Source: CAYZTY01 sp964444665
Lineage (GTDB): Bacteria; Planctomycetota; Phycisphaerae; Sedimentisphaerales; CAYZTY01
Direction of reading: 5' to 3'
NCBI GenBank assembly: GCA_964444665.1
Contig: CAYUIE010000001.1
Location: 62,001-126,000, forward strand
Length of the DNA stretch: 64,000 nucleotides
Below, piece after piece: positions 9,565-19,039 of the stretch. Positions within the stretch are counted from its first letter, which is position 1. Each line of letters starts with the position of its first letter. The notes below the pieces were generated by a model. The model saw only the letters and a program-made list of their open reading frames with translations, ran no database searches and was not told the DNA's origin. Both the position numbers and the translations under genes were made by a program.

Positions 9565-10506
9565 ATGAATAAAACCGAAAAGATTTATATTGCCGGCCAC
9601 GAGGGAATGGTAGGCTCAGCTATTGTCCGATTGCTTACGAAAAAAGGATTTGACAATCTCGCACTACGCAGACTGGATGAGCTTGACCTGAGGGAGACTT
9701 CGGCAGTTACAGATTTTTTCGCAACTGAAAGGCCGGAAGAGGTAATTCTGGCAGCCGCCCGTGTGGGCGGGATTCAGGCTAATATGAACCATCCTGCGGA
9801 GTTTTTGTACGACAATCTGGCCATTCAAAACAACGTCATTCACCAATCTTATTTACACGGCGTTAAGAAATTCGTTTTCCTGGGCAGTTCGTGTATCTAT
9901 CCAAGAGAGTGTCCACAGCCTATGAAAGAAGAGTATTTGCTTACCGGCCCGCTGGAGCCGACAAATGAGGGTTACGCGCTGGCGAAGATAGCAGGTTTGA
10001 AGATGGTCGAATTTTATGATAAACAGTATGGATTTCGCGGAATCAGCTTAGTACCGTGTAACTTATACGGCACAAATGACAGCTTTGACCCTCAGAACGC
10101 ACATGTTCTTTCCGCACTGGTGAAAAAATTCTCTGATGCCGTGGAAAGCGGCGCCGAAAGTGTGACAATATGGGGGACAGGCCGTGCGAGGCGAGAATTT
10201 ATGCATGTTGATGATGCTGCCGAAGCTGTTCTCTTTATGATGCAGCATCGAGATTGTCCACAAATAATTAATATTGGATGGGGCGAAGATATCTCTATAA
10301 AGGAGTTGGCTGCTCTTATAGCACAAGAGACCGGTTTTGAAGGGAAACTGATTTGGGATGAGTCCAAGCCGGATGGTATGAAGAGAAAGTGTATGGACGT
10401 TGGCCGGATGAAGACCCTTGGGTATGCACCTAAAATTGCCTTGAGAGAGGGAATCCGTAAGACGATAGAAGAATATAAAATGAAAAAACAGTTAGCAGAG
10501 GGATAA
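9565..10506 (+). CDS. GDP-L-fucose synthase / GDP-L-colitose synthase-type epimerase-reductase
   Basis: 313 residues, close to the 321 of E. coli Fcl. The N-terminal IYIAGHEGMVGSAIVR is the NADP-binding glycine motif of an extended SDR. The catalytic residues are present: GSSCIYP (Ser108/109 and Cys110) and YALAK (Tyr137, Lys141), with the family stretch EPTNEGYA and the His in NAHVLSAL. Fcl converts GDP-4-keto-6-deoxymannose to GDP-L-fucose. Its close relative ColC makes GDP-L-colitose from the 3-deoxy form. The gene directly after it (3 bases) resembles ColD, which supplies the ColC substrate, so either assignment fits. No gmd is in this window. The product goes into the surface glycan. Confidence 0.88.
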   Translation: MNKTEKIYIAGHEGMVGSAIVRLLTKKGFDNLALRRLDELDLRETSAVTDFFATERPEEVILAAARVGGIQANMNHPAEFLYDNLAIQNNVIHQSYLHGVKKFVFLGSSCIYPRECPQPMKEEYLLTGPLEPTNEGYALAKIAGLKMVEFYDKQYGFRGISLVPCNLYGTNDSFDPQNAHVLSALVKKFSDAVESGAESVTIWGTGRARREFMHVDDAAEAVLFMMQHRDCPQIINIGWGEDISIKELAALIAQETGFEGKLIWDESKPDGMKRKCMDVGRMKTLGYAPKIALREGIRKTIEEYKMKKQLAEG

Positions 10507-10509
10507 GAT

Positions 10510-11685
10510 ATGATTCCTTTAATGAAAAGTGCTTTTCTTAATGAAGTCGAAACCCGGCAAGAGCTGTCAAAATTTGTAATACGGGCCAAAAGGCTGAGTA
10601 TGGACGAGGAGTGTGCCGGGTTCGAGGAAGAGTTTGCGGCCTTCCAAGGTTCTAAAAGAGCCGTTCTTTTTAACAGCGGCAGCAGCGCAAATCTCGCAAT
10701 GTTTCAGTCATTGAAAAATCTTGGTAAGCTTGCGGACGGCGACAAAGTTGGATTTTCTGCGCTCACCTGGTCAACTAATATAATGCCTCTTTTACAACTC
10801 GGCCTGCAGCCTGTTCCCGTTGATTGTGAATCGACCACACTTAATATTATGTCATATAGTCTTGAGAAACGACTGGAAGAGACGGACCTCAAAGCGCTCT
10901 TTATTACGAACGCGATGGGCTTTGCAGGGGACCTGGATGCTGTCCGGCGGATTTGTTACGAGAGAGGAATTATATTGATTGAGGATAATTGTGAAGCCCT
11001 GGGCACTGAGTTATTATCGGGAAAGACGGGCAGCTTCGGTGTAATGTCAAGTTTTTCGTTTTTCGTCGCCCACCATATGTCCACGATTGAGGGAGGTATG
11101 GTTTGTACGGATGATGAAGAATTAGCGGAAATGCTTGTGATTGTTCGTGCCAACGGATGGGACCGTAATCTTAAGGCATTCCAGCAGCACAAATGGCGCG
11201 CGAAGTACAATGTAAATTCTGAGTTTGAGGCAAAGTATACTTTTTATGACCTCAGCTATAACTTAAGGCCGACGGAAATCACCGGATTTATAGGCCGATA
11301 CCAGTTGCAATTCCTTAAGGAAAATATCTTAATAAGGCAAAAAAATCATATCATCCTTGAGTCGGTTGTTAAGGGAAATCCTGACTTGATTACTTTCGAC
11401 CGCTCTCATATTTCATTGCTGTCCGGCTTTGCGTTTCCAGTTTTGTGTAAAACTCCTGAGCTTAGGGACGTATATCTTTCCCAGTTTTCGGGAGCTGGTG
11501 TTGAGATTCGGCTGATGATTGCCGGTAACATTCAAAAACAACCCTTTTACACAAAATATGTTTCGAAATTATATGACCTGCCGGGTACGGATAAGATTCA
11601 TGATTGCGGCTTTTACTGTGGAAATTATCCTGAGCTGACCGACACGGACCTTCAAACAATTTCCAGTTGTCTTACGAAGTATTGA
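10510..11685 (+). CDS. DegT-fold PLP/PMP dehydratase, ColD-like (catalytic Lys replaced by His)
   Basis: 391 residues of the DegT/DnrJ/EryC1/StrS aminotransferase fold, with a GAGGG site 6 bases before the ATG. FNSGSSANLAMF near residue 55 and IEDNCEALG near residue 160 are family PLP-site motifs. Where sugar aminotransferases carry the Schiff-base Lys, this protein reads FFVAHHMSTIEGG (His188/His189). This His is the mark of 3-dehydratases ColD and RfbH, and the downstream TDDEEL and RANGWDRNL stretches also resemble ColD as I recall it. The likely reaction is removal of the C3 hydroxyl from GDP-4-keto-6-deoxymannose. It forms a pair with the Fcl/ColC-like gene. An RfbH-type CDP-sugar role would need its reductase, which is not seen. 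Confidence 0.75.
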   Translation: MIPLMKSAFLNEVETRQELSKFVIRAKRLSMDEECAGFEEEFAAFQGSKRAVLFNSGSSANLAMFQSLKNLGKLADGDKVGFSALTWSTNIMPLLQLGLQPVPVDCESTTLNIMSYSLEKRLEETDLKALFITNAMGFAGDLDAVRRICYERGIILIEDNCEALGTELLSGKTGSFGVMSSFSFFVAHHMSTIEGGMVCTDDEELAEMLVIVRANGWDRNLKAFQQHKWRAKYNVNSEFEAKYTFYDLSYNLRPTEITGFIGRYQLQFLKENILIRQKNHIILESVVKGNPDLITFDRSHISLLSGFAFPVLCKTPELRDVYLSQFSGAGVEIRLMIAGNIQKQPFYTKYVSKLYDLPGTDKIHDCGFYCGNYPELTDTDLQTISSCLTKY

Positions 11686-11774
11686 CAAATACTCGATGCC
11701 GGATGCTTAATACTTGAAACTATTCCTTTGCCGGGTGTGTAATAAATTCTTTGTTAAGCAGTTTCGATCTATTA

Positions 11775-12464
11775 CTAAAAGCGTCGGCCGATGATGATTT
11801 CGCGGAGAAGACCGCGGAGAAACCGAAAGCCGGTCGGAATGGAACTGGCGGTGCTTTCACCGCCGATACGTTTGGCTTCGATAGTGGGGACCTCTGTTAT
11901 TTTCAGGCGGAGCTTCATCGCCCGTATTGTCATCTGGTACTCAATAAGAAAACCGTGTGCATCAACACCAAGCTTTTGAAAAGCACTTCGCGTAATCGCC
12001 CGGTAACCGTTTATAGTGTCCTGTACATAGGGGCCGCGATTAAAAAAAAGGTTGGCCATCCAGGTAAAAGCACGGTTTGCCCAGGCGCGGAAGGGCAGTT
12101 TCAGGTCGGCTTCTTCGTTACGAGCGTCCTTTCCGAATCGCCTGGCGATGGCCAAATCAGCACCTGCTTCTATCTTGGCAAAGAGTCTTGGAATATCGGA
12201 GGGGTCTTCATTCCCATCGGGCGAAAAAAAGCAAAGAACGTCCCCGTTTGCCTGGGCAAAGGCAATCCGGAACGCTTCACCTCTTCCCTTTTTTTCCTGG
12301 TCGATTAGTCGGACGCCTTTTTCGCCGAGAAAGTCTCTTGTTCCATCCGTAGAGCCGCCGTCCACGACAAAAACCTCATCGGCAGAGTCCAACGGAATTT
12401 TATCGAAAAGCGCTGTAATACCTTCGATTTCGTTAAGAGTTAAAAGAACAAGTGTCTTTTTCAC
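11775..12464 (-). CDS. Glycosyltransferase family 2 (polyprenol-phosphate sugar synthase-like)
   Basis: 229 residues. VLLTLNEIEGI at the N-terminus and VFVVDGGSTDGTRDFL (about residues 32-47) are the GT2 nucleotide-binding motifs. The metal-binding region reads FFSPDGNEDP in place of the usual DxD. The C-terminal region DTINGYRAITRSAF resembles DPM1-type enzymes, which pass a sugar from an NDP-sugar to polyprenyl phosphate. No membrane segment is obvious. It reads against its neighbours on both sides. It could feed the GT-C membrane enzymes in this locus, which need polyprenyl-phosphate sugars, but this is inference. Confidence 0.8.
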   Translation of the reverse strand: MKKTLVLLTLNEIEGITALFDKIPLDSADEVFVVDGGSTDGTRDFLGEKGVRLIDQEKKGRGEAFRIAFAQANGDVLCFFSPDGNEDPSDIPRLFAKIEAGADLAIARRFGKDARNEEADLKLPFRAWANRAFTWMANLFFNRGPYVQDTINGYRAITRSAFQKLGVDAHGFLIEYQMTIRAMKLRLKITEVPTIEAKRIGGESTASSIPTGFRFLRGLLREIIIGRRF

Positions 12465-12712
12465 AGTAGTTTCTCTTGCCTTTCACATCGGATTGACAAT
12501 CCATTTGTTAAGAAGCTTTTATACCCGGCTAAGGCTGCTATGTCCTCATAGCTTACTACGAAAACGCTGGGATGTGAAGAAATAAAGCAGGTTTTTCGAA
12601 AGGCTTTATTTGGTTTTTACCTTACTCAAAATAAAGGGATTCCGGAAAAAGTTGTTGGACATAATGTTAAAAATCGTTATTTTGTAGACCTGAGATAACG
12701 GACTTCTGCAGA

Positions 12713-14866
12713 ATGGGAAGTTTTGACAGTGGCAAACTGGAGTTTATATTGATAACTGAACAGCAGAAAAATACGGCGTTTTTCATAGTTCTGCCGCTGT
12801 TGATTGTTTTGCTGTTGGCTTGGAACATTTATATTTACTGCAATTATCCATATTACTTTATATGGGACATGGATTACGTTACCTCTTTGGATTTAGTGTT
12901 GATTCAAAGCGGGCTTTTGCCCGACCACATCAACCACACGTGTTTTGGGATGTATTTATTTTTGTTTTTCAGCCAGAAGATCACCCACTTTTTAGATATT
13001 GTCTCAGTTTTGAACCTCGAAGATGTCGCCGGCTCGCTGAATCCTATAGCGGCAATGGCGGAGTTGACAGACTTTATCAGGCTTCACTCTCCTTTTTTGG
13101 CGATAGGTGTTGCGGTTTTATTGTGTATGGCCCTGCAGCGTGTATTTGCGATGTCTCGATGGTACGTTTTGGTTTTTCTTGCCGTTTTAGGCACGCAGGA
13201 GTCGTTTACTTACAACTCAAGTATGATTCGGACCGAGCTTTACAGTGTCTTTTATTTCAGTGGTGCGGTTTTGACAGTGGCACTGGCAGCTAAGTCGAGT
13301 AGCTCTTTGCGAAGATGGTTGCTTCTCTTGCTAACAGGGCTTTTGTCGGGACTGTCTTTTTTAACCAAGATACAGTCACTGTTTTATATCGCCTCATTGC
13401 CGTTTTTGCTCGGTTTTATCTTTTCGTTTTTTAGAGAAGAAAAGGGACAGGTGCACCGAGACTTGACGAAAAATGGTGCTTATCGGATATTAGTTTTAAG
13501 TCTGATTAACGTAGTTACCTTTTTGTATTTGTTTATCTGTTCGTATTTAACCACTATACCCCCCGGCACCCGCACCTGGGCTGCTTCCTGGGGTGTTACA
13601 CCGTTGAGCTTTTTTTTCTTTTTTGCTTTGCTTTCATTGTTTCTAATTGAGTTGTTCTTTTATCTGAAGGGGAAAACTTCTTCAGAGATTTTCAGGTATT
13701 CGGCGATTTTCAGTGTGCTTGCTGCGGGGTTCCTTCTGTCTTTTGCGCTGCATTTCCTGCTTTTTTCAAACGCTGCTTTATCGCTGCGTTACTTGCTCTA
13801 TGATTTTAAAGCGATATTTTTAAGGAGGTCTGCTTCTCAATATCTTCAGTACAAAGGCTTTTTTTCTTATTTCTCCAATTTACTCTCGTACATTTCTTAC
13901 AATCCTGTGCTTTTTGTCACAAACATTGTTTTGACCGGGCTCGTCGTTTTCGGGTATCTGTACGACTTTGTCCGAATAACAAAAAGGCAGCTTTTATTGT
14001 GTCTGATTGTCAGCGTCTTTGCTTATGTAAATATTGCCGTCGGTGTACGCTTTATGCTCAGGGACATTCTCTGGGCCGAGAGCCTTATTAATTTTCTCAG
14101 TTTATTATATTTTGCCATTCTTGTAAGCAGGGCCGGCCGATATCGTCTCGCCCTGGGTCGGGTCGGTGGCTCTTTATTAATTATTGTGGTCTTTGTAAAT
14201 TGCATTCATTCCGGTCGGATGCCGAAAAGGATGGACGCCAACTATAATCACTATGGATGGTGGGAAGACAGATGGTTTAGTGCTGTTTTTCGCGGCAACC
14301 AGCTAAAGTATCAAAATATTATACGTAAAAGGTACGGCAATGCTAACGTATGGGTCGCTAAGGACAAAGCAGCAGACCATAGGAGAATTAGAAGAACAGT
14401 TGACTATGTATTCAAGAACCAGAACATTACGCACCGGAATATTGGGATTGTTTTCGAAGGTCTTAACATCTGGAGTGCCGATACGAGCTATCGGATTTCC
14501 AGGATACCATCGGCTTTGCGAGGCGCTATATTGGTGGATAATGCCTCAGTGGAACTTGAACGAGGTGCCTTTTTTGAAGAAGAATATATCAGCGAGCATT
14601 CTGAATTTCTGGATAAGTTCAAAAAAGACCCGCCAAACAGGCGAATATCGGTTTTGAACAGACGTGATTTAAGTGTTTTTTTATTTGTCACGGATGAGGA
14701 TGTTGCTCGTCTGCTTAGTAACATAATAGTGCGAACACCTTATGTAATTGCTGTGCAGAGCAAAGAACGTACACTTGAACTGCGGGGTCTGGAAATAGAG
14801 AACTATTGCGAAATACCGTTGGATAAAATCACGAGAAAGTTTTTCTTTGTGATTCTCAGAATATAA
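12713..14866 (+). CDS. Large polytopic membrane protein, function unknown
   Basis: 717 residues. The first ~500 hold about ten hydrophobic helices, beginning with FFIVLPLLIVLLLAWNIYIY. The last ~210 residues are soluble, with no recognised motif. The first extracytoplasmic loop has WDMDYVTSLD, an acidic pair after the first helix that would suit a GT-C glycosyltransferase, but the match is weak. It stands in the glycan locus before a GT2 gene, which favours a role in glycan assembly or transfer across the membrane. No ribosome site is clear before the ATG at 12713, so the start is uncertain by some residues. Confidence 0.6.
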   Translation: MGSFDSGKLEFILITEQQKNTAFFIVLPLLIVLLLAWNIYIYCNYPYYFIWDMDYVTSLDLVLIQSGLLPDHINHTCFGMYLFLFFSQKITHFLDIVSVLNLEDVAGSLNPIAAMAELTDFIRLHSPFLAIGVAVLLCMALQRVFAMSRWYVLVFLAVLGTQESFTYNSSMIRTELYSVFYFSGAVLTVALAAKSSSSLRRWLLLLLTGLLSGLSFLTKIQSLFYIASLPFLLGFIFSFFREEKGQVHRDLTKNGAYRILVLSLINVVTFLYLFICSYLTTIPPGTRTWAASWGVTPLSFFFFFALLSLFLIELFFYLKGKTSSEIFRYSAIFSVLAAGFLLSFALHFLLFSNAALSLRYLLYDFKAIFLRRSASQYLQYKGFFSYFSNLLSYISYNPVLFVTNIVLTGLVVFGYLYDFVRITKRQLLLCLIVSVFAYVNIAVGVRFMLRDILWAESLINFLSLLYFAILVSRAGRYRLALGRVGGSLLIIVVFVNCIHSGRMPKRMDANYNHYGWWEDRWFSAVFRGNQLKYQNIIRKRYGNANVWVAKDKAADHRRIRRTVDYVFKNQNITHRNIGIVFEGLNIWSADTSYRISRIPSALRGAILVDNASVELERGAFFEEEYISEHSEFLDKFKKDPPNRRISVLNRRDLSVFLFVTDEDVARLLSNIIVRTPYVIAVQSKERTLELRGLEIENYCEIPLDKITRKFFFVILRI

Positions 14867-14981
14867 GGCTTTAGTATTTTACAAGGGAGCTGAAATTTAG
14901 CAGAATAAGTGATTGACATTTACGGAAAGTATGTAAAAAGAACGACTCTGAGAAGCGGCATAATCCTTTTGGAGTTTTAAT

Positions 14982-15689
14982 GTGAAGTTAAGTATAGTGA
15001 TACCCTGTTACAACGAAGCTGATACGATAGAAACATTACTAAAAGCTGTAAACGGCTGCCCTTATCAGGACAGGGAAATAATTTTAGTTGATGACTGTTC
15101 AACCGACGGGACCAGAGAAAAGCTCAGAGAAGGCCTTGAAAAGCAGGTAACGAAGGCTTTCTATCATGATGTTAACCGGGGCAAAGGAGCGGCCCTGAGA
15201 ACAGGAATTAAAGCTGCAACCGGTGATATTGTAATCGTGCAAGATGCGGATTTGGAATATGACCCGAGGGAAATTCCAAAGGTCATTCAACCTATCCTGG
15301 AAGGTAAGGCGGATGTTGTTTATGGGTCAAGGTTCCTCGGGGGTACACCACACAGGGTAATATATTACTGGCACATGGTGGGGAACAAGTTTCTTACGAC
15401 ACTTTCTAATATGTTTACTGATATCAACTTGACGGATATGGAAACATGTTACAAGGCTTTTAGAAGAGAAATCATCCAGTCTATTGAGATAGAGGAGGAC
15501 AGATTCGGATTTGAGCCTGAAATAACTGCAAAAGTAGCGAAGATGCATTGCAGAATCTACGAAGTAGGCATCTCTTACTACGGCAGGACGTACAAGGAAG
15601 GCAAAAAGATAAGTTGGAAAGATGGTTTCGCAGCCGTCAAGTGTATATTGAAGTACAACCTTTTTTCGAGAAGAAAAACAGCAAAATAG
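14982..15689 (+). CDS. Glycosyltransferase family 2, DPM1-like
   Basis: 235 residues from a GTG start with GGAG about 8 bases upstream. The motifs are textbook for polyprenol-phosphate mannosyl/glucosyltransferases: VIPCYNEADTI, IILVDDCSTDGTRE, RGKGAALRTGI and the metal-binding QDADLEYDP, followed by VVYGSRFLGG and METCYKAFR. Such enzymes load a sugar onto polyprenyl phosphate at the inner face of the membrane. The family is larger than this one reaction, so the acceptor remains open. It is the last gene of the glycan locus before the convergent histidine kinase gene, which lies 59 bases away. Confidence 0.87.
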   Translation: MKLSIVIPCYNEADTIETLLKAVNGCPYQDREIILVDDCSTDGTREKLREGLEKQVTKAFYHDVNRGKGAALRTGIKAATGDIVIVQDADLEYDPREIPKVIQPILEGKADVVYGSRFLGGTPHRVIYYWHMVGNKFLTTLSNMFTDINLTDMETCYKAFRREIIQSIEIEEDRFGFEPEITAKVAKMHCRIYEVGISYYGRTYKEGKKISWKDGFAAVKCILKYNLFSRRKTAK

Positions 15690-15748
15690 AACCTATTTGA
15701 TATCGTCTCGGCGGGTACCTGGTGCCTCTCGGCGACAGAAAGTGTTAA

Positions 15749-17002
15749 TCAGTCGTCTTTCTGAATAACTCCACAGGGAAGCAAGACCTTGAATGTCGAG
15801 CCTTTATCAAGCTGAGATTCTACCTCTATTTGGCCTTTGTGTTGTTCCACAATCTGCTTGACTATGGCCAGGCCCAGACCCGTTTTAAGCCTGTTCTTGC
15901 TTTTGGTTGACTGGTATGGTAAAAAGATGCTTTCCTTAGTGTCATCGCTTATGCCAGGCCCATTGTCACTCACCATTAATTCCACTGCATCATCGTCCTT
16001 AAGGTATGCTGTTTGCACATTTACCATGCCGGTCTGTTCATCAACAACATCTAAAGCATTCAGAATTAGATTCACAGCCACTACGTGGATTCTTTCGCTG
16101 TCGAGTTTGACTACAGGTATTTTCGGGTCAACGCGGATATTAAGTTTTATCTTTTTCTGTTTTAATTGTGCTCTAAGCGAGTCAATAGCATCCTGCACAA
16201 TTCTGTTAAACTCACAAGGACCAAACTCAAGAGTTCGTTCTTTGCTGAAGTCCAGTAATTCAAGCGTGAATTTATTTATCCTTTCGAGATTGGGCTTAAG
16301 GATGTCCCAGCTGCGTTTGACTCGGTGAATCTGATTGGTTCTCAGCCCGAAGTCGATTACCTCAACCGCCCCGCCGATAAGTTGTAAAATGTTTTTGACA
16401 GAGTGGGATATATAAAGGCTGGCGTGCCCGGCTGCCACGAGCCGGCAGTTTTTTTGCTTATTCTGCTGAAGCCGAGCGTTTTCAATAGCAAGGCCGATAA
16501 ATCTCGCCAACGCTTCCAGCAACTTTAAGTCCTGCTCGTTCCATTCACAATTTTCTTCGGAGCTGTCAAAATACAACACGCCCAGGGGGTATCGCGTGGT
16601 TTTTATCAGAACACAAACAGCTGATTTGATGTTATATGTTTGAAAACTCGGATCACCGGCGAATTCCTCATTATTCATCACGTTTTGAACCAGTTGGCCC
16701 CGGCTGGCTTGAAGTGTTTTGGTTATCAGGCTGTTGCTGAGGGTGCTGTCGGTCTTGTCATGGTTCAGACTGTACCTGGCAATGGGGATTAGTTGTTCTT
16801 TTAGATCGGAGTTGTTGCTTTTCATTAGTATATAACCGTTCTTTGCCCCAAGATGCTCAGCAAGCAAGCGGACTGTGACATCGAGAACTTCCTGTTGATT
16901 CTCGATGTTCATAGATGTTATGGGTAATCTACACAGCATCTCTAAATTTGTGTTTGCTCTGGCAGATGTCGCCGAAATTTTTGTGTCCGTATCCATTTCC
17001 AT
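15749..17002 (-). CDS. GAF-domain sensor histidine kinase (soluble)
   Basis: 417 residues without membrane segments. Residues ~30-180 form a GAF domain (KNGYILMK, VCVLIKTTRYPLGVLYFDS). A HisKA-like helix follows, with the phospho-acceptor in ISHSVKNIL (His200). The ATPase domain shows the N box NLILNALDVV (about 311-320), DNGPGIS (347-352) and GLGLAIV (about 376-382). It should autophosphorylate in response to a cytoplasmic ligand or redox signal and pass phosphate to a response regulator, but none is nearby. It is divergent from the filament operon across 315 bases, so it may control that operon. Confidence 0.87.
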   Translation of the reverse strand: MEMDTDTKISATSARANTNLEMLCRLPITSMNIENQQEVLDVTVRLLAEHLGAKNGYILMKSNNSDLKEQLIPIARYSLNHDKTDSTLSNSLITKTLQASRGQLVQNVMNNEEFAGDPSFQTYNIKSAVCVLIKTTRYPLGVLYFDSSEENCEWNEQDLKLLEALARFIGLAIENARLQQNKQKNCRLVAAGHASLYISHSVKNILQLIGGAVEVIDFGLRTNQIHRVKRSWDILKPNLERINKFTLELLDFSKERTLEFGPCEFNRIVQDAIDSLRAQLKQKKIKLNIRVDPKIPVVKLDSERIHVVAVNLILNALDVVDEQTGMVNVQTAYLKDDDAVELMVSDNGPGISDDTKESIFLPYQSTKSKNRLKTGLGLAIVKQIVEQHKGQIEVESQLDKGSTFKVLLPCGVIQKDD

Positions 17003-17317
17003 TTAATGCGATTGTTTGATGTTGTTTATTTCCTTGCCCCTGAGAGCTTACGTGCAGATTTATAATTTAACTGCTCGCTTGTTCCGGGACCGACCTGAAA
17101 ATCACTGTTATCATAGTTGTCGGGTATTTCTTGACCGGACTTAAACCTGTGAAATTGTTTTTGACATGGCCCAAAAATCGTCTTTTTCACATTTTTGTTA
17201 TCGGTCGCAACGTTAAAATCTGTCGATTCGGGTGATACTGCTGGTGATTCAGGTTTTCTTCAAGTAGGTTTCCGGTAATGTCGATAACGAGATTGCTTTG
17301 AATTATGGGGAGATTTA
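17003..17317. other. Divergent intergenic region, kinase / filament operon
   Basis: 315 bases holding the start regions of two divergent transcripts. A TTGACA lies at 17161-17166 without a convincing -10 at the proper distance. A GGGGAG ribosome site at 17307-17312 serves gspE. No small gene or strong palindrome was seen. Confidence 0.5.
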
Positions 17318-19039
17318 GTGCGAGTAGGGCGAAAGATGCGGCCAGAAGACCCGGTAATTTCGTTTATCAAGGAGGAGAAGATTCTTGAGGGTGATGCATT
17401 GCAGGTTGTCCTCGATAAGCAAAAAAACAGCGGACAAAGTCTGATAAGCATCCTCAAAAACGAAGGGCTTGTCGACGAGGAGCAACTTACAAGGATAATT
17501 GCCAGGGCAAACAAGATAGAATTTCTCAACTTGACTCCAGATATGGTAGATCCTATGGCTGCCCATCTCGTATCTTATGATATTGTCAACCAGCATGACC
17601 TTATACCGGTGCGTAAAGAGAATGACAGATTGCTTGTTGCGATGAGTTCGCCGCTAAATTTGTCTGTTCGCGACCAGGTTGAGACGCGAACCGGCTATAA
17701 AGTTGTTCCTGTGGCCGCAACCAGCAGTGCCATAAAACAGGCAATAAAATATCATTTCAACGTTCGTAATGTGACCCGACAGGACATAGTGTCTATGCGG
17801 CTGAAGCAATCATCACCTGAGGAGCAACAGCAGGATGTCGCTGTCAGGGAGATATCGGAAAGAGTATCAAATGCTCCGGTTGCCAGATTGGTCTCTTCCA
17901 TAATAAATGGTGCTGTTGATGCCCGCGCCAGTGATATCCACATTGAGCCGCAGGAACCGGACATTAAAGTTCGCTACAGAGTGGACGGGATTTTACGGAC
18001 CGCCATTGATGTGCCTGCCTTTGTTCAACGAGAGGTTGTTTCGCATATTAAGATTCTCGCAGATATGGATATATCTGAAAAGAGAGTTCCTCAGGATGGT
18101 AATATAACACTGAAATCTCATGGTAAGGAGTACGACCTTCGTGTATCGTCGCTTCCTGCGGTTGGAGGCGAGAAAATTGTTATCAGACTTCTTGATAAAA
18201 GCGCCGGTATGTGGACGCTTGACGAGGTGGTACAAGCTGCCGAAGATAACAAGAGAATAAGGGGGTTAACGAGCAATCCATACGGAATGATACTGGTTAC
18301 CGGTCCGACCGGTAGCGGTAAAACGACCACCTTGTACTCGATTCTGCAACTGCTAAACACGCCGGAGAGGAATATCGTTACTGTTGAAGACCCCGTCGAG
18401 TACCGTTTACCCGGCATCACACAGGTACAGGTCAAGCCGACTGTCGGAATGACATTTGCTTCGGGATTGAGGAGTATATTAAGGCAGGACCCGGACGTTA
18501 TTTTAATTGGAGAAATCCGCGATCTTGAGACCGCTGAGATCGCTGTCAGCGCAGCTTTGACGGGGCACCTGGTATTAAGTACTCTTCACACGAACGACGC
18601 CGTAGGAGCTGTATCTCGTCTTATTGATTTAGGAATAAAGCCTTTCCTGGTTGCTTCTGCGCTTCTGGGTTCTGTAGCCCAGAGGTTGCTTCGGATCTGT
18701 TGCAACGAATGCAAGAAAACCTATAAGCCCTCTAAGGAAGAGTTGAGTTGTTTATACAGCAAGTTGCCTGAGAATAAGAACATACGACTGGTCGAGGCCA
18801 ACAGTTGTAACAGTTGTTATCACACCGGATATCATGGAAGAAGGTCTATTTACGAGATATTTGAAATTAGCAATAAGATAAGAAGTATGATTGCCGCAGA
18901 CAACAACGATGATGTAATTAAAGAGCAGGCGACAAAGGAAGGTATGAAAACGTTACGCAGCAGTGCCATAGAACAGGTTATTAATGGCGTTACGACCTTG
19001 ACGGAGTTGATGCGGGTGGTTGATATACGGGATAACTAA
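17318..19039 (+). CDS. gspE: Type II secretion / type IV pilus assembly ATPase (GspE/PilB)
   Basis: 573 residues from a GTG with a GGGGAG site 5 bases upstream; an ATG at 17336 is an alternative. The N-terminal ~150 residues are the GspE/PilB N domain (LVDEEQLTRIIA). The ATPase core has Walker A GPTGSGKTTT (about residue 329), the Asp box LRQDPDVILIGEIRD (about 388) and a His box near TGHLVLSTLHTNDA. Cysteine pairs CNEC (about 462) and CNSC (about 500) make the zinc site. It powers pseudopilus or pilus assembly from the cytoplasmic face. It is the first gene of a tight operon running to 29.4 kb. Confidence 0.95.
   Translation: MRVGRKMRPEDPVISFIKEEKILEGDALQVVLDKQKNSGQSLISILKNEGLVDEEQLTRIIARANKIEFLNLTPDMVDPMAAHLVSYDIVNQHDLIPVRKENDRLLVAMSSPLNLSVRDQVETRTGYKVVPVAATSSAIKQAIKYHFNVRNVTRQDIVSMRLKQSSPEEQQQDVAVREISERVSNAPVARLVSSIINGAVDARASDIHIEPQEPDIKVRYRVDGILRTAIDVPAFVQREVVSHIKILADMDISEKRVPQDGNITLKSHGKEYDLRVSSLPAVGGEKIVIRLLDKSAGMWTLDEVVQAAEDNKRIRGLTSNPYGMILVTGPTGSGKTTTLYSILQLLNTPERNIVTVEDPVEYRLPGITQVQVKPTVGMTFASGLRSILRQDPDVILIGEIRDLETAEIAVSAALTGHLVLSTLHTNDAVGAVSRLIDLGIKPFLVASALLGSVAQRLLRICCNECKKTYKPSKEELSCLYSKLPENKNIRLVEANSCNSCYHTGYHGRRSIYEIFEISNKIRSMIAADNNDDVIKEQATKEGMKTLRSSAIEQVINGVTTLTELMRVVDIRDN

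Noticed and set aside
11751..12585. Three long plus-strand frames opposite the GT2 gene
   Set aside because: They are antisense shadows. The minus-strand frame has clear GT2 motifs.
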